From: CALFXN01 sp937957815
Lineage (GTDB): Bacteria; Synergistota; Synergistia; Synergistales; Aminobacteriaceae
DNA: 13,272 bases
Reading direction: 5' to 3'
NCBI GenBank assembly: GCA_036788195.1
Contig: DAIQNX010000058.1
Span: 1-13,272 of the forward strand
The notes under the pieces: model-generated
What the model saw: only the letters and a program-made list of their open reading frames with translations
What the model was told of the DNA's origin: nothing
Database searches by the model: none
In this document: positions 1 to 6,624 of the stretch, one piece after another
How positions within the stretch are numbered: position 1 is the stretch's first letter
How the letters are laid out: the number at the start of each line of letters is the position of its first letter
Made by a program: the position numbers and the translations under genes

Positions 1-76
1 CCTTCTTGCTGCTCTTCCTAACCTGATCCCTTGACTTTTGATAGCTGGTCTCCTTCTTGATTCGGTCGTGAAGCAT
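1..76 (-). CDS. possible partial ORF running off the left edge
   Basis: On the minus strand an ATG at 74-76 opens a frame of 25 codons that stays open to the window edge (peptide begins MLHDRIKKETSYQKSRDQ). The peptide is lysine- and arginine-rich and hydrophilic, and I recognise no family in it. There is no convincing Shine-Dalgarno sequence before the ATG. The local base composition is more AT-rich than the genes to the right. It starts 46 bases downstream of the Gfo/Idh gene and could be the next operon gene or a chance open frame. The intervening 77-122 holds nothing clear beyond a weak 5-bp TCCGT/ACGGA stem. Confidence 0.2.
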   Translation of the reverse strand, partial: MLHDRIKKETSYQKSRDQVRKSSKK

Positions 77-122
77 CCGTACGGTGACGGACTCGCTCCT
101 GCATGTCGCGCGGACCGGCGGA

Positions 123-1295
123 TCAGAACGCGACGCGCCGTCCCTCCTCGGAAGAGAGGTATGCGGCGTATATGACCCGGATCGAGTCGGAGGCGAGGTC
201 GAAATCCGACAGAGGCTGCCTCCCCGTCGCGACGCACTCCATGAAATCCTGAAACTGGCCGGTGTAGCCGCGGAGGACATCTTCCGCGACAAAGGCCTTC
301 TGCCAGCCGGTCTTTCCCGGCAGCATCTCCGAAATATAGACGTCTTTCATGCCTTCCTCGTCGAGCATGTAGGTGCTCAGGTTGTCGGACGGAGTGATCC
401 TGCAGTGCATCGTCGCATCGTTCGCGTAGACTTCGACGTAGTTCGTCGTGCCTCCGAGCATCGTATCGCCAGCGATGACGAGCGCCTTCGTCCCGTCGGT
501 GAACGTGATCGCGACGGATGCGTAATCCTCGACATCGACGGGACGGAACGCGATATGCCGGTGCTCGTGCTCGCTCAGCGACGGTGTCATGCGCCCCGTG
601 TCGCAGAGGACGCTCGCGACGCGAATGTCGATGCCCCGGGCGCGGGCCTCCTCGCGCTTGAGCCACAGGATTCCGCCGACCGGATGGCATCCGACGCGGA
701 TGAGCGAGCCTCCGCCTGTCTTGTCCCATTGCCCCGCGACGGGCGAACTTGATCCCTTGAGGCTTTCCTCGCCCTTCATGAAGAGGATCCTGCTTTTTCT
801 CGCCCTGATGATCTCGGCGGTCTTCAGGATGTTCGGCGAATAGACGTAGTTCTCGGCGTACATGAACAGACGGTCGCTCCCCGCGAGCGCGTCCCGGAGC
901 GTCGCGATTTCGTCCGTGACCCCTTGGTACATTCGGGATTTCGGAACCGTGTCGCCGATGGGTGGAACGTCACCGGGCGCTCCGAAGTATCCCGTGAGGG
1001 GCTTTTCGCAGAGGACATGTTTTCCCGCCGCGATCGCCTCGAGGGTGATTTTCGCGTGAAGGAACGGAGGAGTGCATATATCGATCACGTCGATTTGCGG
1101 ATCCTTCAGGAGAACCCGGTAATCCTCGTGGTATTCTTCGAAATTGTGAAGTGTAGCCACAGCTTGCGCCTTCTGGATATCGATGTCTGCAATTGCCCTC
1201 TTGCGGACCGCGACTCCGGCTACTCTGTCGAATGCCCTGCTGTGAAAGTGCGATGCGAAACCGCTTCCGATGATTCCGACGGATACTGCCTTCAT
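123..1295 (-). CDS. Gfo/Idh/MocA family NAD(P)-dependent oxidoreductase
   Basis: Predicted cytoplasmic dehydrogenase of 390 residues, which is typical for the family. The N-terminal Rossmann fold shows GIIGSGFASH (residues 7-16, a GxGxxA nucleotide loop). The family signature CEKPL lies at 96-100, with the catalytic-type lysine at 98. The C-terminal domain carries GGGSLIRVGCHPVGG (194-208), where His204 sits at the usual active-site histidine position. Members oxidise or reduce a ring or chain hydroxyl of sugars, inositols and related polyols using NAD(P). The ATG at 1295 was chosen because GAGGTGA lies just upstream and the Rossmann fold begins immediately; longer in-frame extensions are upstream leader. 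It is the last complete gene of the leftward operon, 119 bases after the TRAP receptor gene and separated from it by a strong hairpin. In this context it probably acts on the imported acid or an early intermediate. The family is certain; the substrate is unknown. Confidence 0.9.
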   Translation of the reverse strand: MKAVSVGIIGSGFASHFHSRAFDRVAGVAVRKRAIADIDIQKAQAVATLHNFEEYHEDYRVLLKDPQIDVIDICTPPFLHAKITLEAIAAGKHVLCEKPLTGYFGAPGDVPPIGDTVPKSRMYQGVTDEIATLRDALAGSDRLFMYAENYVYSPNILKTAEIIRARKSRILFMKGEESLKGSSSPVAGQWDKTGGGSLIRVGCHPVGGILWLKREEARARGIDIRVASVLCDTGRMTPSLSEHEHRHIAFRPVDVEDYASVAITFTDGTKALVIAGDTMLGGTTNYVEVYANDATMHCRITPSDNLSTYMLDEEGMKDVYISEMLPGKTGWQKAFVAEDVLRGYTGQFQDFMECVATGRQPLSDFDLASDSIRVIYAAYLSSEEGRRVAF

Positions 1296-1332
1296 GGATA
1301 TCGTCACCTCGTGAGTGGACGTACTGGACGGA

Positions 1333-1387
1333 AAAGGCGAAGCGATCGCCCGTCCTTTCGCCGCGGAGAGAGAGTCGCTTCGCCTTT
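1333..1387 (-). terminator. long intercistronic hairpin, terminator-like
   Basis: A perfect 13-bp inverted repeat, AAAGGCGAAGCGA (1333-1345) and TCGCTTCGCCTTT (1375-1387), encloses a 29-nt loop. In the leftward transcript it lies 27 nt after the dctP stop, and its 3' arm runs into TTTTCC. It is therefore terminator-like but has a short U tract and a large loop. It may partly terminate transcription before the Gfo/Idh gene, or protect the 3' end of the receptor mRNA. Confidence 0.5.
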
Positions 1388-1414
1388 GAAATGCGTCTTC
1401 TTCCGGATAGGTCA

Positions 1415-2410
1415 CTATTTTCCCTGGGCCTTTTTGGACTCGGCCAGAATGGAATCAACGAGCTCGTTGCCTACCGATTCCCGGACCATCTTGTAGACGG
1501 GCTCGGCTTTCTCCTGCATTTTCTGGAGAAGTTCCGGACCGAGATCGATGATTTCCACCTTGTTCTTCTTGAGAATTTCGACGCGGTTGGCGTGGCGCAT
1601 ATCGGCCTGTTCGCGTCCCCAGACGACGGTTTCGCGGCAGATACCCGTCACGAGTTTCTGGATATCTGCGGGAAGCCCATCATAGATCTTCTTGCTCATA
1701 ACGATGCTTATCGTGTGGAAGATATGGTTCGTATTGATGAGGTACTTCTGCTGTTCGTACAGCTTTCCGGCGACGATAACCTCGTACGGGTTTTCCTGGC
1801 CGTCGATCGTGCCCTGCTGCAGGGAAATGTAGACCTCGCCCCAGGGAAGCGGCGTCGGGTTCGCGCCCTGCGCCCGCCAGTTGGCGACGTGGTATTTGTT
1901 TTCCATCGTGCGGACCTTGAGTCCCTTGAGGTCTTCGAGCTTGCGGACCGCCTTGTTCGACGTCACCACGCGGAATCCCTGGTCGCCGTAGCCCATCAGC
2001 TTGAGGTTCGCCTTTTCGTATTCCTTCGCCATGAGATCCTTGAACGGACCGTCGAGAACGGTGCGGGCGGTCTTCGAATCCGGGAACACGAACGGGAGGT
2101 CGAACACAGCGACCTTCGGAACGAAGTTGATCTGCGGAGCGGTGGTCTGGAGGACGAATGCGATGTCTCCCGCCTGGGTGCTCTGGGTGAGTTCGCTGTC
2201 CTTTCCCATCTGTCCGCTCGGAAATACGTTCGCGACGATCCGGCCGCCGGACTTCGTCTGAAGGAGTTCCTTCAGCTTGAGACTCATGAGCTGCGTTACC
2301 GTGTCTTCCGCGGAGTCGTTCGTGATGGCGAACGTGAAATCGGCCGCAAGAGCGGTGCTTCCGAAAAGGGCAAGAACGATCGTGAGAAGCAATGCACAAG
2401 TCTTTTTCAC
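1415..2410 (-). CDS. dctP: TRAP transporter solute-binding protein, DctP family
   Basis: Periplasmic receptor of a TRAP transporter, 331 residues. It starts with a clear Sec signal peptide (MKKTCALLLT, a hydrophobic core to about residue 19, probable cleavage at ALA/ADF near residue 22). The mature part has DctP hallmarks: GLKVRTMEN (164-171), where Arg167 is the expected carboxylate-binding arginine, then WGEVYISLQQGTIDGQE (190-206). I chose the GTG at 2410 because GGAGG stands 8 bases upstream and the signal peptide then begins canonically as MKK. An ATG at 2425 with its own AGAGG is a real alternative and adds 5 residues. No DctQ or DctM membrane subunits are in the window, so the receptor is either an orphan or its partners lie beyond the left edge. 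The arginine and the family suggest an organic-acid ligand. The family call is secure. Confidence 0.93.
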   Translation of the reverse strand: MKKTCALLLTIVLALFGSTALAADFTFAITNDSAEDTVTQLMSLKLKELLQTKSGGRIVANVFPSGQMGKDSELTQSTQAGDIAFVLQTTAPQINFVPKVAVFDLPFVFPDSKTARTVLDGPFKDLMAKEYEKANLKLMGYGDQGFRVVTSNKAVRKLEDLKGLKVRTMENKYHVANWRAQGANPTPLPWGEVYISLQQGTIDGQENPYEVIVAGKLYEQQKYLINTNHIFHTISIVMSKKIYDGLPADIQKLVTGICRETVVWGREQADMRHANRVEILKKNKVEIIDLGPELLQKMQEKAEPVYKMVRESVGNELVDSILAESKKAQGK

Positions 2411-2439
2411 TAGCCTCGCCTCCATGTGTGTCCTCTTTT

Positions 2440-2466
2440 CCGGTCCGCGTCCCGCGAACCGGTTCG
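2440..2466. other. hairpin and 12-bp palindrome upstream of dctP
   Basis: CCGGT-c-CGCG (2440-2449) can pair with CGCG-a-ACCGG (2453-2462) across a 3-nt loop. Overlapping it, CGAACCGGTTCG (2455-2466) is a perfect 12-bp DNA palindrome. The element lies just before the Shine-Dalgarno region of dctP in the leftward transcript. It may be a 5'-leader stem or a protein-binding site. No convincing promoter was found in the 2411-2545 gap. Confidence 0.35.
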
Positions 2467-2494
2467 GATGGTCCATACGAAAACGAACGGCGAA

Positions 2495-2512
2495 AACGAT
2501 CGGAACGATCGG
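2495..2512. repeat. tandem 9-bp direct repeat
   Basis: Two adjacent copies of AACGATCGG (2495-2503 and 2504-2512) lie in the gap between the TIM-barrel gene and dctP. Each contains CGATCG, which is self-complementary. The function is unknown and it may simply be a slippage duplication. Confidence 0.45.
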
Positions 2513-2545
2513 AATAAGCAGTATTCTATGCCGGGCGTCACCTCC

Positions 2546-3367
2546 TCAGGCGATCGTTACGTGCGCGGAGCAGTATTTTTTCGCGGACTCGAGACAGCGG
2601 CGCGCGTGCTCCTCGTAGCCGTATTCCGCGACCCGCTTGAGGTTCGGCAGTTCGATGGAATAGGGCATCGCGGGCATGGCGTTCAGGATCGACGCGACGT
2701 CGATGCCGCCTTCGCCGACGTAGGAGCGTTCTTCGCGCAGAATTCTCGTCATTTCGTCCCGTTCTGCGGGAATCAGGGCCGGGGCGTCGCACAGGTGCGC
2801 GAACCGGAACCATTCCTTCGGGAGTTTCGCGAGTTCGGCCGGATCGTCCTTTGCGCGGTGGAAGTGGTGGACGTCGATCATGAGTCCCGCGTTCGGCCGG
2901 TCGACGGTCTTCAGGACCTCGACGGCCCCTGCGAGAGTCTTTACCGCTGCGATGGGGACGTACTCGAGTTCGACGGTCAGTCCGTAGCGTTTCGCGAGAT
3001 CGCACAGCTCGGCGAACCGTTCGATCGCGTACTCGCGCCTTTCGGTCCAGATGCTGCTGAGAACGTGTTTTCCTCCGAGTTCGACGGCCGTGGCCATCGC
3101 GGGTTCGTATTTCGAGACGTCCATGTCGTCGAAGATCCGCGCGAGTTCGATGTCGAGGAGCCTGATGCCGGTCTCCGCGAAGACGGCCTTCGTCTCCTTC
3201 ATGAGCGGAGCGTTTTTCGACAGGTCGTAGTCCGGCTCGCCCGGCAGTCCCATATAGATCTGCCGCATACTGACGAAGTCGTAGCCGCAGTTCGACGCGA
3301 TCCTGGAGATCTCCGCCGGGGAAGTCTTGAGAACGGTCAACTGCGCAAGGGAAAACTGAAAGGTCAT
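2546..3367 (-). CDS. sugar phosphate isomerase/epimerase-type TIM-barrel protein
   Basis: Cytoplasmic protein of 273 residues from the xylose-isomerase-like TIM-barrel superfamily (AP_endonuc_2 type). This superfamily includes inosose dehydratase and isomerase (IolE, IolI), hydroxypyruvate isomerase and 3-dehydroshikimate dehydratases. Likely divalent-metal ligands are Glu135 (VELEYVP), Asp165 (MIDVHHFH), His191 (FAHLCDAP) and Glu239 (SIELPN). GEG at 218-220, before the last strands, is also typical. The ATG at 3367 follows AGGTG and lies 10 bases after the tctC stop, so the two genes are probably translationally coupled; a longer in-frame extension would run into tctC. In this operon it probably isomerises, epimerises or dehydrates a polyhydroxy intermediate. 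With a dehydroquinase in the same operon, a dehydroshikimate-dehydratase-like role is possible but unproven. Confidence 0.85.
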   Translation of the reverse strand: MTFQFSLAQLTVLKTSPAEISRIASNCGYDFVSMRQIYMGLPGEPDYDLSKNAPLMKETKAVFAETGIRLLDIELARIFDDMDVSKYEPAMATAVELGGKHVLSSIWTERREYAIERFAELCDLAKRYGLTVELEYVPIAAVKTLAGAVEVLKTVDRPNAGLMIDVHHFHRAKDDPAELAKLPKEWFRFAHLCDAPALIPAERDEMTRILREERSYVGEGGIDVASILNAMPAMPYSIELPNLKRVAEYGYEEHARRCLESAKKYCSAHVTIA

Positions 3368-3377
3368 CGACCCGCAC

Positions 3378-4373
3378 CTACTTCGATTTCGGACGCGGAA
3401 TTCCGAAGTCCGCGGGAGAGAACTTGGCGCCGCCCGCATCGTGGAGGAGCCAGGCGCTCACCGACTGGTTCTGTTTGATGTACTCACGGGCCTTGTCGCC
3501 GGTCAGGCCGAGCTTGACACCGCCCATGCTCTTCGCGAATTCGTCGAACTTCGGATCCTCGTAGGCCTTGAGATACGCGGCCTGAAGGGCGTCGAACGCC
3601 TCTTTCGGGGTCCCCTTTCGTACGAAGACGCCGAAAAACGCACCCCACGGGAGATACGGTCTGTACTGTTCGTAGGCTTCCGTGACTGCCGGGACGTCCA
3701 TCCCGGGGATGCGCTCCATCGAAATCATGGCGAGCCCACGGACCGATCCCGATTTGATGAAATTCGCGGCCGCAAGGAGGCCGACGGCCACCGCGTCGAT
3801 GTGTCCGCCCATGAGCGCCGTGATGCAGGGGCCCTCGCCGTCGAACTGGACTTTGTTGAATTTCATGCCATGGATCTTCTCGATCATGGTCGTGGCGACA
3901 AAGGCGAGTCCGCCGGGGCCGGTGGAGCCGACGGTGACTGTTTTGCCGGATGTCGCGGCCTCGATGAACTCCTTGTAGGTCTTGTAGGGAGAATCCTTCG
4001 CGACGATGACGACGCCGACATTGGCCATCATGAGAAGGACGGGTTCGAACTGGTCGTAGTCGATCTGGGAAAGACCCGCGACCTTGTAGAGGTTCGGGTT
4101 TTCCGCGCCGAACAGGAGGCTGTATCCGTCAGCGGGCTGGTTCGCGACGAACGTCGTCGCGATTGCGCCGGTAGCCCCCGTCTTGTTCTGGAGGATGACG
4201 GTTTTTCCGAGATGCTGCTGCGCGATCGGCGTGATGGCACGGGATACGTTGTCCATTGCGCCGCCTGCGCCCCACATGATGTATCCTTGGGGGTTCTTCT
4301 CGGGATATGCAGCCATTGCCGTTCCTGCCGCAAGTGCGATCAGAAGCAGTGCGACACACATTTTTCTTGTCAT
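3378..4373 (-). CDS. tctC: TctC/Bug-type tripartite tricarboxylate transporter receptor (copy 1)
   Basis: Periplasmic solute receptor of a TTT system, 331 residues. Signal peptide residues are 1-21 (MTRKMCVALLLIALAAGTAMA), with mature AYPEK as in Bug proteins. The ligand-loop region reads QGYIMWGAGG then DNVSRAITP (29-49), replacing the usual IVPFAPGG-type segment. Further Bug landmarks are NKTGATGAIA, PADGYSLLFG, GALMGGHIDAVAVG-like and RGLAMIS. The ATG at 4373 follows GGGAGG at 8 bases. It lies 124 bases downstream of tctA and 10 bases upstream of the TIM-barrel gene. It is clearly paralogous to the receptor at 6625-7626 on the other side of tctBA, so one permease may be served by two receptors. 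The ligand is probably a carboxylate; its identity is unknown. Confidence 0.93.
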   Translation of the reverse strand: MTRKMCVALLLIALAAGTAMAAYPEKNPQGYIMWGAGGAMDNVSRAITPIAQQHLGKTVILQNKTGATGAIATTFVANQPADGYSLLFGAENPNLYKVAGLSQIDYDQFEPVLLMMANVGVVIVAKDSPYKTYKEFIEAATSGKTVTVGSTGPGGLAFVATTMIEKIHGMKFNKVQFDGEGPCITALMGGHIDAVAVGLLAAANFIKSGSVRGLAMISMERIPGMDVPAVTEAYEQYRPYLPWGAFFGVFVRKGTPKEAFDALQAAYLKAYEDPKFDEFAKSMGGVKLGLTGDKAREYIKQNQSVSAWLLHDAGGAKFSPADFGIPRPKSK

Positions 4374-4456
4374 GTCAGTTCCCTCCCGGATATTTTTTGC
4401 ATGGCATCTTCGATTGTGACACCCGGCTGGAAGACCGGCCGGTTTCGGGGTAAGGA

Positions 4457-4480
4457 GTCCGACTGCGAAGCATGTCGGAC
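4457..4480. other. intercistronic stem-loop between tctA and tctC copy 1
   Basis: GTCCGAC (4457-4463) pairs with GTCGGAC (4474-4480). An inner TGC-gaa-GCA stem extends it, leaving a one-base bulge. The surrounding 4374-4497 gap also has ACCGGCCGGT and a possible closing pairing of GTGACACCCGG with CCGGGTCAC. There is no U tract, so this is more likely an mRNA-stability or processing element than a terminator. Confidence 0.4.
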
Positions 4481-4497
4481 GGGCGCGCTGTCCCGGG

Positions 4498-5991
4498 TCA
4501 CTCGATTCCTCTCCACCTCCTGTAGGTTGCGGTCTGGGAGAAGAGGAGAAAGGCGATCGACAGCGTCAGGAACAGGCTGATCGGATTTGTCACGAATCCC
4601 TCGAGGAACGGAAGGATCTGGTTTTCCGCTCCCTGCATGGTCCGCCGGAAGTTCGCGTCGAGCATCGGGCCGAGGATCAGACCGAGGACCATCGGTCCGG
4701 TCGCGTACCCGTACAGACGCATGAAGTATCCGATGACCCCGAATCCGATCATGTAGAAGATGTCGACGACGCTGTTCTGAATCGCGTATGTCCCTATGAC
4801 CGAGAGAATGATGACGACGGGCATGACGATTTCCTTCGGGATTTCGATGATCTTCGCGAAGGGTTTGACGCTCAGGAGACCGAGCACCATGAGCGCGACG
4901 CTCGCGATGCTGAGGCAGCTCACGATCATCCAGAAGAGGTGCGGCGTCTCGATCATCAGCATCGGGCCGGGTTTGAGCCCGTGGATGAACAGCGCTCCGA
5001 TGATGATCGCCGTTACGGCGTCGCCCGGGATCCCGAGCGTGAGCATCGGGATGAAGGCGCCGCCGATGGCTCCCTTGTTGGCGGTCTCGGGAGCGACGAT
5101 CCCCTCGTAGGCTCCCTTCCCGAAGGGCCGCGACGGGTTCTTCGTCGAACGCTTTGCCTGATCGTAGGCGAGAAGCGCCGCGACGTCCCCTCCGGTCCCG
5201 GGAAGGGCGCCGATGAAGACGCCGAGAAGCGCGGAACGGATCGAGAGGGGCAGATACTTCAGGAACGTCTCCCAGTTCGGGATGATCCTGTCGAGGTTCT
5301 GTTTCGGGGATTTCGTCCCGGCGCTCCGGAACTGCGTCAGCGCCTCGGAGACGCCGAAGAGTCCGATCATCGCCGTGACGAAGCTGATCCCGGCCATGAG
5401 ATAGAGATTGCCGAACGTGTACCGGAGCTCTCCCGTCGACGGGTCCATCCCGACCATGCTCAGGAGGACGCCGATGGCTCCGGCCGTGATTCCCTTGATC
5501 GGATCGCCGCCGCCGATGCTGCCGATGAGAAGGAGTCCCATGACGGCGAGGAGTAAGAAGTCCCGCGGCGAGAACTTGAGCGAGAAGTTCGCGATGACCG
5601 GAGCGGCGACCGAAAGCACAATGATGCCCACGAAGCTCGCGAAGACGGAGACGGTCGTGCAGAGCCCGATCGCCTTGCCCGCCTCGCCCAGCTGCGCGAG
5701 CGGATAGCCGTCCATCCCGGTCGCGATCGCCGCGGGCGCGCCGGGAATGTTGATCAGGATGGCGGTGATCGCGCCGCCGTAGACGCCGCCGACGAAGACG
5801 CCGCAAATCAGCGCGAGCGCGCTGTTGATATCCCAGGAAAATGTGAACGAGATCAGAAGGGAGGCCGCCATCGTCACGGAAAGTCCCGGAATGGCGCCGA
5901 CCCAGATGCCCGCGAAGACGCCCACCCAGATCAGGAGAAGCATCTCCGGGTTCATGAACGGGATCAGGAAATACTGGAGGTTCTGAGACAT
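4498..5991 (-). CDS. tctA: tripartite tricarboxylate transporter large permease TctA
   Basis: Large integral membrane subunit of a TTT uptake system, 497 residues, the normal length. Conserved TctA segments include GAIPGLSVT (32-40), GGAITAILINIPGAPAA (72-88) with the following DGYPLAQLGEAGKA, then GALPGTGGDVAALLAYDQAK (261-280), FGKGAYEGIVAPETANKGA (290-308) and LGIPGDAV (319-326). The repeated PG motifs belong to the two homologous halves of the transport core. Most of the protein is hydrophobic with about a dozen membrane segments. The ATG at 5991 (MSQNLQYFLI) was chosen because homology begins there and AAGGGGG lies upstream; the longer open frame overlaps tctB. It is 14 bases downstream of tctB. 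With TctB and a TctC receptor it forms a cation-coupled carboxylate importer. Confidence 0.95.
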   Translation of the reverse strand: MSQNLQYFLIPFMNPEMLLLIWVGVFAGIWVGAIPGLSVTMAASLLISFTFSWDINSALALICGVFVGGVYGGAITAILINIPGAPAAIATGMDGYPLAQLGEAGKAIGLCTTVSVFASFVGIIVLSVAAPVIANFSLKFSPRDFLLLAVMGLLLIGSIGGGDPIKGITAGAIGVLLSMVGMDPSTGELRYTFGNLYLMAGISFVTAMIGLFGVSEALTQFRSAGTKSPKQNLDRIIPNWETFLKYLPLSIRSALLGVFIGALPGTGGDVAALLAYDQAKRSTKNPSRPFGKGAYEGIVAPETANKGAIGGAFIPMLTLGIPGDAVTAIIIGALFIHGLKPGPMLMIETPHLFWMIVSCLSIASVALMVLGLLSVKPFAKIIEIPKEIVMPVVIILSVIGTYAIQNSVVDIFYMIGFGVIGYFMRLYGYATGPMVLGLILGPMLDANFRRTMQGAENQILPFLEGFVTNPISLFLTLSIAFLLFSQTATYRRWRGIE

Positions 5992-6005
5992 TGCGCAGGG
6001 CCCCC

Positions 6006-6536
6006 TTACGGAAGAATAACGAGGAAGAGGTATCGGAAGATGGCCACGAGCACCGCGAGGGACGCGGCGGAGATGACGATCGCCCGGATGACGTTCTTTC
6101 CTCTCTGGAGGTAGACCATGCCGGCAACGAGGAACGCGAACGATGATGCGATGAAATGGAGTCGCGGCAGGAGAATGCAATAGGCCGTCAGCAGGACGAG
6201 GACCACGACGACATCCCCGGGCAAGAGGAATTTCGCGAGGGACGGCGCGGATGCTTCCGGGCGTTCCCGTCTCAGGGTGCGCAGGAAATTGACGGCCGAG
6301 CAGACCATGATGATCGTCGACGCGAGTTTCGGAAAGACTGACGGGGACGAGTACTCGCCGCTCGTCATGTCCAATGCGAAGTAATACCCGAGCGCGCCTA
6401 TGATGAAACCGAAAGCCGCGAAGCCGAGCTCGCCGGGTTTCCGGTGCGCTTCCGAGACGAAGGTCGACAGGTCTTTCACTGGTCCGGAGGCGTCGACAGC
6501 GGCGCTTTCGGGCCGCGCTCCTTTCGTGTCTTCCAT
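6006..6536 (-). CDS. tctB: tripartite tricarboxylate transporter small permease TctB
   Basis: Small membrane subunit of the TTT system, 176 residues. A hydrophilic N-terminal stretch of about 35 residues is followed by hydrophobic segments at about 36-55, 68-86, 107-123, 127-144 and 149-175. SSPSVFPKLAS (63-73) matches the FP-containing segment after the first helix in TctB proteins. TctB is poorly conserved, so position directly before tctA (14-base gap) is a large part of the identification. The start is uncertain: an in-frame GTG at 6548 lies immediately after AAAGGAA, too close to serve as its ribosome site, so the ATG at 6536 is preferred. Confidence 0.85.
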   Translation of the reverse strand: MEDTKGARPESAAVDASGPVKDLSTFVSEAHRKPGELGFAAFGFIIGALGYYFALDMTSGEYSSPSVFPKLASTIIMVCSAVNFLRTLRRERPEASAPSLAKFLLPGDVVVVLVLLTAYCILLPRLHFIASSFAFLVAGMVYLQRGKNVIRAIVISAASLAVLVAIFRYLFLVILP

Positions 6537-6566
6537 GCGGTGCGTCACTTCCTTTCAGCTGGGAGG

Positions 6567-6603
6567 GGGAACGGAGAGACGGCCTGTGCCGCTCTCCGTT
6601 CCC
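6567..6603. other. strong intercistronic hairpin between tctC copy 2 and tctB
   Basis: Perfect 12-bp stem GGGAACGGAGAG (6567-6578) with CTCTCCGTTCCC (6592-6603). A single bulged A precedes an inner CGGC/GCCG stem closed by the CTGT loop. In the leftward transcript it lies 21 nt after the receptor stop codon and has no U tract. It resembles the stabilising stem-loops that let a binding-protein gene be expressed more than the permease genes after it. Confidence 0.7.
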
Positions 6604-6624
6604 TGTGTTGCGTCGGCAGCGGTG

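Noticed and set aside
2342..2360. CCGC-AAGA-GCGG inside the dctP signal-peptide region as a fourth operator
   Set aside because: Spacer is four instead of three bases, the outer AA/TT positions do not match and it lies within coding sequence; probably chance.
2520..2545. TAGAAT as a -10 box for an internal dctP promoter
   Set aside because: The base stretch 17 upstream (GCCTGA) bears no resemblance to a -35 box.
4370..6127. Leftward open frame of 585 codons in another frame of tctA, ending with ATGA overlap on the tctC start
   Set aside because: The Arg/His/Pro-rich composition indicates a frameshifted reading of tctA. The short tail before tctC looks protein-like but has no start or ribosome site of its own.
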